From Bacteroidia bacterium (GTDB lineage: Bacteria > Bacteroidota > Bacteroidia > Bacteroidales > GWA2-32-17), in the NCBI GenBank assembly GCA_016218155.1, contig JACREQ010000076.1, positions 1-64,000 of the forward strand: 64,000 nt of DNA. The letters are read 5' to 3'. This document shows positions 53,840 through 62,506 of this stretch, in pieces. The position numbers and the translations under genes were made by a program. Every line of letters begins with the position of its first letter. Within the stretch, counting starts at the first letter, position 1. Below the pieces are notes generated by a model. The model searched no databases. It was not told the origin of the DNA and saw only the letters and a list, made by a program, of their open reading frames with translations.

Positions 53840-56290
53840 CTATTTCTCGATTCTCATTTTGTAGAATGATCTCCAAACAAAAACTAAGGCAATAATTAAG
53901 AAAGCAACACCAGCATATGGGGCATATTCTCTAAAGTTTTCGGAGATTGCAATTTCCATTGCTAATAAACCAAATAAAGTGGTGAATTTAATAACAGGAT
54001 TTAAAGCAACTGAAGAGGTATCTTTGAATGGATCACCAACAGTATCACCAACTACTGTTGCATCATGTAATGGTGTTCCTTTTTCTTTCAAATCAACTTC
54101 TACAACTTTTTTTGCATTATCCCAACATCCACCGGCATTAGCCATAAAAATAGCCTGAAATAAACCAAATACAGCAATAGAAATCAAATAACTGATAAAT
54201 AATGAAACTGCATTAACACCACCAACACCAGAAGGTGAAGAAAGACATGCAAAAGCTAAAGCAAAGAAGAAAATACCAATAAAGATATTAAACATACCTT
54301 TTTGAGCATATTGAGTACAGATTTTCACAACCTCAACAGACTTAGCAGTATCCGCTTTTTTAGGAGCATTAGGATCAAGGTTGATATTTTTCTTAATATA
54401 TTCAACAGCTCTGTATGCACCAGTAGTAACAGCTTGCATTGAAGCACCGGTAAACCAGTAAATAACACAACCACCAAGAATAAAACCAAGGATAGTATAT
54501 GGATTTAAAAGATTAAGAATCTCTTCAGGTTTTACACCTAAAGTTTTTTCAATCATTAAAATCAAAGCAAAGATCATTGTTGTTGCACCCACAACAGCAG
54601 TACCAATTAATACTGGTTTTGCAGTTGCTTTAAATGTATTACCGGCACCATCATTAGCCTCAAGATAATGTTTTGATTTTTCCCAATCGGGTTTAAAACC
54701 AAATTCTTTTTGTATTTCAGAAGAAGCTTTTTCTTTATCATCTTCAATTAAAGAAAGTTCATATACTGATTGTGCATTGTCTGTAACCGGACCATAACTA
54801 TCAACTGCAATAGTAACAGGACCCATACCTAATAATCCAAAAGCAACCAGACCAAAGGCAAAAATAGATGGATAAATCATTAGTGTCTCTAAATGTCCGA
54901 TTGAGCTTGTAAAATAAGCAACAAACATTAAAACGAAAAATACAAAACCTGTCCATAGAGCTGAAAAATTACCAGCAACTAAACCTGAAAGAATTACTAA
55001 TGAAGAACCACCTTCGCGACCAGCAGCAACAACTTCTTGCACGTGAGCCGATTTAGGCGAAGTAAATATTTTAGTAAATTCAGGAATTAAAGCACCACCA
55101 ATGGTACCACAACTAATAATAGTTGATAATATCCACCACATATCAGTATTACCATTTAAATCTGGAATTAAAACATAAGAAGCACCAAATGTTACTACAA
55201 TAGAAAGTAAAGAAGTAATCCAAACTAAACTTGTAAGAGGAGCTTCAAAATCTAAATCTTCTTTTCCTTTATATTTAGCATTACTGAAAATACCATTAAT
55301 ATAGAAAGCAACAACAGATGTTACAATCATTAAAATACGCATTACAAATATCCAAACCAATAATTTTACTTTTAAGTCACTTGTAATAATATCAGTCATA
55401 CCTAACGCAGCACCACCAACAGCAAGTAAAATAAAAGAAATTAACGCAACACCAGTTACACCGTAAGTTTCAAAACCGTCAGCAGTTGGTCCAACTGAGT
55501 CACCAGCATTGTCGCCAGTACAGTCAGCAATAACACCAGGGTTACGTGGATCGTCTTCACCAATTTTGAAAACAACTTTCATTAAATCTGAACCTATGTC
55601 AGCGATTTTTGTAAAAATACCACCGGCAATACGAAGTGCAGAAGCACCTAATGATTCACCAATAGCAAAACCAATAAAGCAAGCACCAGCTAATTCTCCT
55701 GGCATAAATAACAGAATAACAAGCATAAGAAGTAATTCAACACAAATAAGAACTACTCCAATACTCATACCTGCATTTAAAGGAATATTAAGAAGTTTTA
55801 ATGGATCTTTTCTTAATGAAGCAAAAGCCATACGTGAGTTAGCGAGTGTATTCATTCTAATTCCAAATGCAGCTACTGCATAAGAACCTAGAATACCAAT
55901 AACAGTCCAGCCAATGATTAAAGCTACAGAACCAAATCTTGCAGCAGCTGTTTCGCCAATTGGTGATAAAAATCCAAAATAACCTGCTACAGCAGCACCA
56001 ATAAATAAGAAAAGAATTGCAAGAAATTTACCTTGTTGAACTAAATAAGCTTTACAAGTTTGATAAATAACTTCCGAAATCTCTAACATTGATTTGTGAG
56101 CAGGAAGTTTTTTTACTTTCATGAATTGATATAATCCAAAAAGTAATCCCAAAATAGTAATAACAAAACCATAATATAATATGGATTGTCCTTTTATTTC
56201 TTCCGGAATTTTTAAATCGGCTTCACTTGCCATGGATAGAATTGGGGCGAAAATTGCCACCATAAGTGCTAAAATGCCTCTTCTTTTCAT
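53840..56290 (-). CDS. hppA: Membrane-bound ion-translocating pyrophosphatase
   Basis: 816 residues with about 16 membrane segments. It couples pyrophosphate hydrolysis to ion pumping. Substrate motifs are complete: EDDPRNPGVIADCTGDNAGDSVG (about 245-267), TADGFETYG, and the C-terminal DTVGDPFKDTSSVALNP. A loop near residue 554 carries GNTFKATAK. Lys at this point marks potassium-independent enzymes. The length and this segment recall the divergent Na+-regulated H+-pumping group described for Chlorobium limicola (recalled, to be checked). A TACTTTTG -7 box lies at 56392-56399. Confidence 0.94.
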   Translation of the reverse strand: MKRRGILALMVAIFAPILSMASEADLKIPEEIKGQSILYYGFVITILGLLFGLYQFMKVKKLPAHKSMLEISEVIYQTCKAYLVQQGKFLAILFLFIGAAVAGYFGFLSPIGETAAARFGSVALIIGWTVIGILGSYAVAAFGIRMNTLANSRMAFASLRKDPLKLLNIPLNAGMSIGVVLICVELLLMLVILLFMPGELAGACFIGFAIGESLGASALRIAGGIFTKIADIGSDLMKVVFKIGEDDPRNPGVIADCTGDNAGDSVGPTADGFETYGVTGVALISFILLAVGGAALGMTDIITSDLKVKLLVWIFVMRILMIVTSVVAFYINGIFSNAKYKGKEDLDFEAPLTSLVWITSLLSIVVTFGASYVLIPDLNGNTDMWWILSTIISCGTIGGALIPEFTKIFTSPKSAHVQEVVAAGREGGSSLVILSGLVAGNFSALWTGFVFFVLMFVAYFTSSIGHLETLMIYPSIFAFGLVAFGLLGMGPVTIAVDSYGPVTDNAQSVYELSLIEDDKEKASSEIQKEFGFKPDWEKSKHYLEANDGAGNTFKATAKPVLIGTAVVGATTMIFALILMIEKTLGVKPEEILNLLNPYTILGFILGGCVIYWFTGASMQAVTTGAYRAVEYIKKNINLDPNAPKKADTAKSVEVVKICTQYAQKGMFNIFIGIFFFALAFACLSSPSGVGGVNAVSLFISYLISIAVFGLFQAIFMANAGGCWDNAKKVVEVDLKEKGTPLHDATVVGDTVGDPFKDTSSVALNPVIKFTTLFGLLAMEIAISENFREYAPYAGVAFLIIALVFVWRSFYKMRIEK

Positions 56291-56391
56291 TTTTAAAAAT
56301 TTAATTGTTTATAATTATTGATTGTCTATTTTGCAGTGATAGTCTGTTTTTTAACATAATTTTTTACAATTTTTGTTAAATTTTCAGGGTG

Positions 56392-56399
56392 CAAAAGTA
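56392..56399 (-). promoter_or_regulatory. -7 promoter element of hppA
   Basis: Reads TACTTTTG on the minus strand, about 100 bases before the hppA start. No -33 box is clear. Confidence 0.4.
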
Positions 56400-56531
56400 G
56401 GATACTTTTCAATATCTAACAAGAGGAAATGAAAAAAATATTGAATTATATGTTTGAATTACAATAAGAATTAATATTTTTGTAGCTTGGACAAAAGTTA
56501 CTTTTTTGTCGTTTTTAGCAGTAAACTGTTT

Positions 56532-57293
56532 TTACAACAGTTCAACCACAACGGGGCAATGATCTGAATGAAAAACTTGTTGTAAAATTTCTGCCGATTT
56601 TAATTTCGACTTAAGCTTTTCACTTACAAAGTTATAATCAATTCTCCAGCCCAAATTTTTCATTCTTGAATTTTGCCTGTAACTCCACCAGCTATATTGA
56701 TTCCCTTCAGAATTAAACTCTCTGAATGAGTCAATTAAACCCAATTCTAAAAAAGAGGTCAGCCATTCACGTTCTTCTGGCAAAAAACCTGACATATCAT
56801 TATGTTTTTCGGGATGATTAATATCTATAGGTTTATGGCAAATATTAAAATCGCCGGAAATAATTAAAGACGGTCTTATTTTTAAAAGTTCCTTTATATA
56901 ATTATAAAATGCATCCAAAAAATCCATTTTAAAAGCCTGACGAATATCCCCCATCGACCCGGAAGGAACATAAACAGAAATTTGAGTTACATCTCCAAAA
57001 TCTGCACGAATTACTCTTCCCTCATCATCATATAACGAATTACCAATCCCAATAATAACATTATCAGGTTTTTGTTTAGATAAAAGCCCAACACCACTAT
57101 ATCCCTTTTTCTGAGCACTATTCCAAATAGGATTATAACCCATTTCTATAAATTTATTTACATCAAACTGATCTGATGTAGCTTTTAATTCCTGAAAACA
57201 AATGATATCACATCCAGACTCAGAAATCCAATCAGTTAAACCTTTTGACATGGCAGCTCTGATACCATTAACATTGTATGAAAATACCTTCAT
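56532..57293 (-). CDS. xth: Exodeoxyribonuclease III (AP endonuclease)
   Basis: 253 residues of the exonuclease-endonuclease-phosphatase fold. Motifs: NVNGIRAA, CFQELKA (metal-binding Glu), GYSGVGLLSK, YVPSG, SGDFNICH, WSYR..N..GWRIDY and a final SDHCPV with the catalytic Asp-His. It cuts DNA at abasic sites and removes 3' blocks. It is divergent from the MinD-ferredoxin operon, with only 60 bases between the two starts. Confidence 0.95.
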   Translation of the reverse strand: MKVFSYNVNGIRAAMSKGLTDWISESGCDIICFQELKATSDQFDVNKFIEMGYNPIWNSAQKKGYSGVGLLSKQKPDNVIIGIGNSLYDDEGRVIRADFGDVTQISVYVPSGSMGDIRQAFKMDFLDAFYNYIKELLKIRPSLIISGDFNICHKPIDINHPEKHNDMSGFLPEEREWLTSFLELGLIDSFREFNSEGNQYSWWSYRQNSRMKNLGWRIDYNFVSEKLKSKLKSAEILQQVFHSDHCPVVVELL

Positions 57294-57318
57294 ATTTCAC
57301 TATTTAAAAAATTCTATT

Positions 57319-57336
57319 CAAAATTAGTTATTTTTG
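57319..57336. promoter_or_regulatory. Divergent promoter region between xth and the MinD-ferredoxin operon
   Basis: TATTTTTG (57329-57336) is a plus-strand -7 match 17 bases before the operon's first ATG. CAAAATTA (57319-57326, TAATTTTG on the minus strand) is a -7 match 25 bases before xth. The two boxes are 2 bases apart, so transcription of the two units may compete or be shared. Confidence 0.45.
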
Positions 57337-57353
57337 TATTAATTACCTTAGAA

Positions 57354-58178
57354 ATGATTGTTTCAATAATTGGTACAAGAGGCGGAATTGGTTCAACTAC
57401 TTTGTTGTCTAATTTATTTGTACAAGTTAAAAATGCAGAAACAACACATGGCTGGCTTTCACTCACAAGTCCTTTTCCACCTTTATTTGCAGAAGATTCA
57501 ACAAAATGGGAAAAAGTATTTTCATTTAAGCGAAAAATTCCTGAGTGGATAAGCGAAAAATGTACTAAATGTAATGAATGTGTTAATTTGTGCGCTAATG
57601 ACGCTATTTCTCCTATTGCAAATGAATACATTATTAGTAGCGAATTATGTAATTCTTGTAAAACTTGCATTAGTGCATGTAAAAGCAAAGCACTTGAATT
57701 TAAATTAGATGAAGTTGGAGTTATTGAAAAATCTGATAATATTAAATTTAATTTACACCAAATAAGTTTAAATGAAAAAGAAATTATTTCGACCTGGCAT
57801 TTAAAGGAAATTTTTAGTTTTTTAAAAGGTTATAAAGAAAAAAACTCCATTTTCTTTATTGATATTCCATCTGGTTTACACGAATATTGGGAAGAAGTGC
57901 TAAAACTTTCAAGTTCGGTTATTTTATATTCAGATGACACATTTATTACTGATTTAATTTACAAATCTCACTCACCACGACAGGCGAAATTATTACTTGC
58001 AGTTACAGAAAAGTCATTTAGTGAATTTGAAAAAGCCGGGTATTCATTTGCAATATCAATACCCAACAATAAAGAAATTGCATTTGATTCAATACAAGGA
58101 AAGATTGTTTTAGATTCAGCTTTTAATAGTTCAATTAAAGAACTAAAAAATCAAATACTTGAAAAAGTTCCATCATGA
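57354..58178 (+). CDS. MinD-like P-loop protein with 2[4Fe-4S] ferredoxin insert, degenerate P-loop
   Basis: 274 residues. The fold follows MinD/Mrp ATPases with a ferredoxin domain inserted at about 65-115: C70-x2-C73-x2-C76-x3-C80 and C99-x2-C102-x2-C105-x3-C109, which can hold two [4Fe-4S] clusters. The deviant Walker A should be KGGxGK(T/S). Here it is RGGIGST (9-15): the signature lysine is Arg and the P-loop lysine is Ser. Nucleotide hydrolysis is therefore doubtful. FIDIPSGL resembles the switch II segment. It overlaps the next gene by 4 bases (ATGA), so the pair is coupled and probably forms a heterodimer. Confidence 0.85.
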   Translation: MIVSIIGTRGGIGSTTLLSNLFVQVKNAETTHGWLSLTSPFPPLFAEDSTKWEKVFSFKRKIPEWISEKCTKCNECVNLCANDAISPIANEYIISSELCNSCKTCISACKSKALEFKLDEVGVIEKSDNIKFNLHQISLNEKEIISTWHLKEIFSFLKGYKEKNSIFFIDIPSGLHEYWEEVLKLSSSVILYSDDTFITDLIYKSHSPRQAKLLLAVTEKSFSEFEKAGYSFAISIPNNKEIAFDSIQGKIVLDSAFNSSIKELKNQILEKVPS

Positions 58179-58960
58179 AAGAAATTTTACTAATATCTGA
58201 CAAAGGTGGAACCGGAAAATCATCGGTACTAAGTTCATTAAAAACACTTTATAATGAAGCTGCTGTATTTGCAGATTGCTCTTTTACTTCTACTTATAAC
58301 AATTTACAAATAACAAGTGAAGAAATATTTAATTCAAGATATATAAGTACAGTAAAAAACAATATTTGTCTTTTTTGTGGAGATTGCGATGGAATTTGTG
58401 AATTTGGTGCACTTGAATTTAATACCGAAGAAATTAAGCTTGACCGTCATAAATGCACCGGTTGCGGACATTGCGTTTACATTTGCCCGGCAGGTGCAAT
58501 TGAATTAAAAAAAATACATTCTGGAAAAATAATTATTTCTGAAGAACATAAAAGTATTTTTATTTATGGTTTACTTCAGCATTTTCAGCAGGACGGAACC
58601 AGACCCATGTACATTGTTAGGAACAAAGCGTTTGAAATAGCCACTGAAAAAAAAAGAAAATTTCTTATAATAGAATCTGCTCCCGGATGGGATCGGCTTA
58701 CACGTTCACTTGTACATTATGCAAATATTTTAGTACCAGTAATTGAACCTCATGCATTAGTTTTTGATTTTCTTGAGAAAATTAAAAATTATTCAAATCA
58801 AAACGGCACTGAAATAAAATTGATAATTACAAAATCTGATGCAAATCCTCATATCTCAAATAAAATAATGAAGGAATATAATGACTGGGAAATCATTTGC
58901 ATACCATGGAATAATTGTGCAGATCAAGAAACAAATAATAAATTTGTCAACTTTTTATAA
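58175..58960 (+). CDS. MinD-like ATPase with 2[4Fe-4S] ferredoxin insert, intact P-loop
   Basis: 261 residues. The Walker A motif is intact: K10-GGTG-K15-SS in LLISDKGGTGKSS. The ferredoxin insert has C65, C68, C71, C75 and C94, C97, C100, C104, the last followed by Pro as in classical ferredoxins. The Walker B/switch area reads LIIESAPGWDRL. MinD-like ferredoxin ATPases carry or transfer electrons, or iron-sulfur/metal cofactors, in an ATP-dependent way; their targets are mostly unknown. It follows the degenerate partner by a 4-base overlap and precedes the unknown gene by 2 bases. Confidence 0.88.
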   Translation: MKEILLISDKGGTGKSSVLSSLKTLYNEAAVFADCSFTSTYNNLQITSEEIFNSRYISTVKNNICLFCGDCDGICEFGALEFNTEEIKLDRHKCTGCGHCVYICPAGAIELKKIHSGKIIISEEHKSIFIYGLLQHFQQDGTRPMYIVRNKAFEIATEKKRKFLIIESAPGWDRLTRSLVHYANILVPVIEPHALVFDFLEKIKNYSNQNGTEIKLIITKSDANPHISNKIMKEYNDWEIICIPWNNCADQETNNKFVNFL

Positions 58961-58962
58961 AT

Positions 58963-60369
58963 ATGGAACACGAAATACTTTCATCGGGAAACAAAGCTTT
59001 AAAAATAAATTTAAATCCTGAAATTTTTGGCTCTATTGCTGAGATTGGTGGTGGACAAGAAGTAGCAAGAGAATTTTTCAGAGCCGGAGGTGCTTCAAAA
59101 ACAATTGCTAAATCTATTTCAGCATACGATAAAAATTTTAGCGATGCATTGTATAAGTCGAAATCTGGAAGATATGTGTCTGAAGCCCGACTTAGAAAAA
59201 TGCTTGATACCGAATATGCAGAAATAACCAAAATATTAACGAAAACAAGAGGATCGCATTCTACCTTTTTTGCTTTTGCAAATACAGTTGAAACTATAAA
59301 TTACAGAAAAGACAATCAGGGACACGGTTGGCTAGGTATAAGATTCCAAACCAGTCCAATGTCAGAACCAAATGATGTAATTTTGCATACAATTCTGCAT
59401 GAGAATGATACTATCTTACAACAAAGTACATTAAGCACATTAGGTATAAATCTAATTTATGCCTGTTTCTATTTAAATAATGATATTGATGCATTTATTA
59501 TTTCTCTGTTAGACAATTTATCCAGTGACAGACTTGAAATTAATATGGTAAGCATTTCAGGTCCAAATTTTGAACATTGTGATAACAGACTGCTAAGTGT
59601 AAAACTGGTTAAACATGGTTTAACTTCGGTTAGTATTTTTGACAGATATGGAAAAGTACAGCAACCCGGCGACATGCTTTATAATAAAGATGTAATGGTG
59701 CTAAGAGGAAGTTTCAGACCAGTTACCTATATTGAGCTTGATATGCTTAAATCGGGTTATGCATTATTTAAGAACGAAGTTAATTACTCACCAGAAACAA
59801 GTGTTGTTCTTTGTGAAATGACTTTAAATAATCTACTTGAAGAAGGTGAATTTCATGAAAAAGATTTTTTAGACAGAGTTGACCTTCTAAATGGTATGGG
59901 ACAAAATGTTATGATTTCAAACTACAGAGAATTTTACAGACTCTCTGCATATTTTTCACAATTTAACATTGTTCAGTTAAGACTGATAATGGGTGCAGAT
60001 ACTCTTAAAAAAGTAATTGATGAAAAATATTACAATCACTTAAAAGGTGGAATTCTGGAGGCATTTGGCAGACTATTTGGGAAGCATGTAAAATTGTACA
60101 TTTATCCATTTAAAGATAAAATTGAAAAGCCCTTTTTAAACTCAAAGAACATAGAAGTAAGTTCGCATATAAAGCCTTTATTTAATTACCTCATTTATAA
60201 TGAAAAAATATTAGATATAACAACTAGCAATAAAAACAAAATTTATATCTCAAACAGAAAAGTTAGTGATATGATTAAACAAGGAAAGAAGGGATGGGAA
60301 GAAAGTGTCCCAAATTATATAAGCGAAAATATTATTAAGAAAGGCTTATTTGAGTATAAAAATAAATAA
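58963..60369 (+). CDS. Conserved protein of unknown function in the MinD-ferredoxin operon
   Basis: 468 residues, no signal peptide and no membrane segment, so cytoplasmic. The N-terminal segment INLNPEIFGSIAEIGGGQEV, the AKSISAYD motif, GHGWLGIRFQ and GGILEAFGRLFGK belong to a family I recall as widely conserved and often mislabelled TonB-dependent receptor or NMN adenylyltransferase; neither label is supported by the sequence. I see no P-loop and no cysteine cluster. It starts 2 bases after the intact MinD-ferredoxin gene, so it is the third member of the operon and a candidate target of the ATPase pair. Confidence 0.8.
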   Translation: MEHEILSSGNKALKINLNPEIFGSIAEIGGGQEVAREFFRAGGASKTIAKSISAYDKNFSDALYKSKSGRYVSEARLRKMLDTEYAEITKILTKTRGSHSTFFAFANTVETINYRKDNQGHGWLGIRFQTSPMSEPNDVILHTILHENDTILQQSTLSTLGINLIYACFYLNNDIDAFIISLLDNLSSDRLEINMVSISGPNFEHCDNRLLSVKLVKHGLTSVSIFDRYGKVQQPGDMLYNKDVMVLRGSFRPVTYIELDMLKSGYALFKNEVNYSPETSVVLCEMTLNNLLEEGEFHEKDFLDRVDLLNGMGQNVMISNYREFYRLSAYFSQFNIVQLRLIMGADTLKKVIDEKYYNHLKGGILEAFGRLFGKHVKLYIYPFKDKIEKPFLNSKNIEVSSHIKPLFNYLIYNEKILDITTSNKNKIYISNRKVSDMIKQGKKGWEESVPNYISENIIKKGLFEYKNK

Positions 60370-60389
60370 TAAAAGAAACTCAAGCTAAA

Positions 60390-62345
60390 CTAATTTGTTC
60401 CGCTTATTACTTTTGCCATCACAATGTCGAGGTTCTTAAAATCAATGGGCTTTGCTATAAAATGATTCATTCCGGCAATCTGGCATTTTTCTTTAATTTC
60501 GTTTAAAGCATGAGCAGTTAATGCTATAATTGGTATATTTTTATCCATAATTTCAATTCCACCTGCTCTAATTATTTGTGCTGCCTCAATACCATCCATT
60601 TCGGGCATCTCTATATCCATTAATATAATGTCGTAAGAATTTCCTTTTACTTTTTCCAGAACCACTTTACCGTTATTTGCTATTGTAACAATGTGTCCTG
60701 ATTTTTCCAGAAAAGATTTTGCAACTTTAACATTTAGCACATTATCTTCGGCTAATAAAATATTTAGACTTCTAAGATTAATTTTTTCTGCATCAATATT
60801 CTTTTCAGCAAGCTCTGTTATATTTGTTAACTCAGTGCCGGGTAAACCAAAGTTAATAGTAAAATAAAAAACACTTCCCTTACCCTCCTCGCTTTCATAC
60901 CATATTTGACCATCCAAAAGACTAACAAGGTGCTTGCAAATTGCAAGTCCCAATCCGGTTCCACCATAACGTCTACGGGTTGAGCTATCTGCCTGAGAGA
61001 ATTTCTCAAAGATTAGCTGGCCTTTATCAGTTGGTATTCCAATTCCAGAATCTGCAATTTTAAAAAGTAATTCTATTTTATTTTCTACTCCATTAAAATT
61101 ATTCAAACTCACATTTAGTATAACTTCACCCTGTTCGGTATATTTAACAGCATTGCCTATAAGATTAAATAATATCTGGCGTAAATAGCTTGGATCTCCC
61201 GTTAAATATTGAGGAACATTATCATTAATTTTTCCTTTTAAAGATATTTCTTTATGTTTTGCAAGATTCATAAATGAACTTAAAGAATAATTTACAAGTT
61301 CATTAATATCAAATTTCACATTCTCTATTTCAACTTTTCTAGATTCAATATGAGAAAAATCAAGAACATTACCTATAACATTTAACAAATGTTCAGATGC
61401 TCCTTTAATTGTTCTAAGATATTCGGCTTGTTCCTGCGAAATTCCTGGTTGATTAAGAAGTGAAGACATTCCAACTATTACATTTAAAGGAGTTCTTATT
61501 TCGTGGCTCATTGTTGCCAGAAATTCGCACTTTGCTTTACTGGCTTCCTGTGCTTTTTCGGCTAATTCTTCTGATTTAGCTAAGCTTTCTGTTAATTGTT
61601 CCTGAGTTTTTTTTCTTTCAGAAATTTCACGCGTAAGCTGCAAAGTTCTTTCTTCTACTTTAGCCTGTAGAAAAAATCTATAATTTCGTTCCATCTTGTA
61701 CATTCTGTATGTAAACGGAAGAATTAGTAATGAAAGAAGAAATGCCAGAATTGAAGAAATTATAATTTCTTTTCTTAGAATTTCATTAACATAGCTTATT
61801 TCATAATCGGCACCTAGTACAAACCTATTTCCCTTTTCAGAAACTTCAGGAATTAAAACTGTTCTAAAGGTACCCCACCTATCCGATGTTGTTTCATAAA
61901 TCGGCTTATTGCTTTTACTAATATTCAATAACTCATTTGATGCTTCAGAGTAATCTAACCAATAATGTGCTTCTTCTTTTTTCTTTAATTCGTTTAATGT
62001 AGTTGAACAGCTTGTAAAATATGCTTTACCATCTTTTACAACTAATGTATATAAAAAATCGATTTTTAATTTATTGGCAAGATTGGTTAAAGATTTAATA
62101 TTTTGCAAATCTTCTTCATTACTAATCATTCCGACATTTAATGCTCTGTCATAAAAATCATTAGCTAACGTATTCTTTACAGATTGAGCAGCAATAAATA
62201 AATTTCTATCGATTTCACCAATTAAAGTAGATTTTGTTCTTTGGTAATTAAACCATGTAAAAAGAATTACTCCAATAAGATATATAAGAACCGGGAAAAT
62301 AAATTTTTTCCACGGAATAGATTTCCTATTGGTAATGTTATTCAT
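60390..62345 (-). CDS. Hybrid sensor histidine kinase / response regulator
   Basis: 651 residues. TM1 (about 14-32) and TM2 (about 195-214) enclose a periplasmic sensor domain of about 160 residues. A coiled coil (220-275) leads to the HisKA domain with phospho-acceptor H281 (FLATMSHEIRTPLN), an ATPase domain with N398 and the G-boxes DSGIGIP and GGTGLGLAIC, and a C-terminal receiver with D577 (IILMDIEMPEMDG). The kinase and receiver are complete, so phosphotransfer to another protein is expected. The ligand and output are unknown. It converges on the MinD-ferredoxin operon (20-base gap). Confidence 0.93.
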   Translation of the reverse strand: MNNITNRKSIPWKKFIFPVLIYLIGVILFTWFNYQRTKSTLIGEIDRNLFIAAQSVKNTLANDFYDRALNVGMISNEEDLQNIKSLTNLANKLKIDFLYTLVVKDGKAYFTSCSTTLNELKKKEEAHYWLDYSEASNELLNISKSNKPIYETTSDRWGTFRTVLIPEVSEKGNRFVLGADYEISYVNEILRKEIIISSILAFLLSLLILPFTYRMYKMERNYRFFLQAKVEERTLQLTREISERKKTQEQLTESLAKSEELAEKAQEASKAKCEFLATMSHEIRTPLNVIVGMSSLLNQPGISQEQAEYLRTIKGASEHLLNVIGNVLDFSHIESRKVEIENVKFDINELVNYSLSSFMNLAKHKEISLKGKINDNVPQYLTGDPSYLRQILFNLIGNAVKYTEQGEVILNVSLNNFNGVENKIELLFKIADSGIGIPTDKGQLIFEKFSQADSSTRRRYGGTGLGLAICKHLVSLLDGQIWYESEEGKGSVFYFTINFGLPGTELTNITELAEKNIDAEKINLRSLNILLAEDNVLNVKVAKSFLEKSGHIVTIANNGKVVLEKVKGNSYDIILMDIEMPEMDGIEAAQIIRAGGIEIMDKNIPIIALTAHALNEIKEKCQIAGMNHFIAKPIDFKNLDIVMAKVISGTN

Positions 62346-62506
62346 TAATTATTAAACAAGAATTACAACTAATGGCAATTTTACGAATAGAACCTCACAT
62401 TGTTTTTTAAATATTTGTTCAATTTGATAAATGCATAGTCATTAATTACCAATTCTATAATTAATAGGATAGAATTAATTTCAGTAAGAAATAAAATCTT
62501 AAGTTT

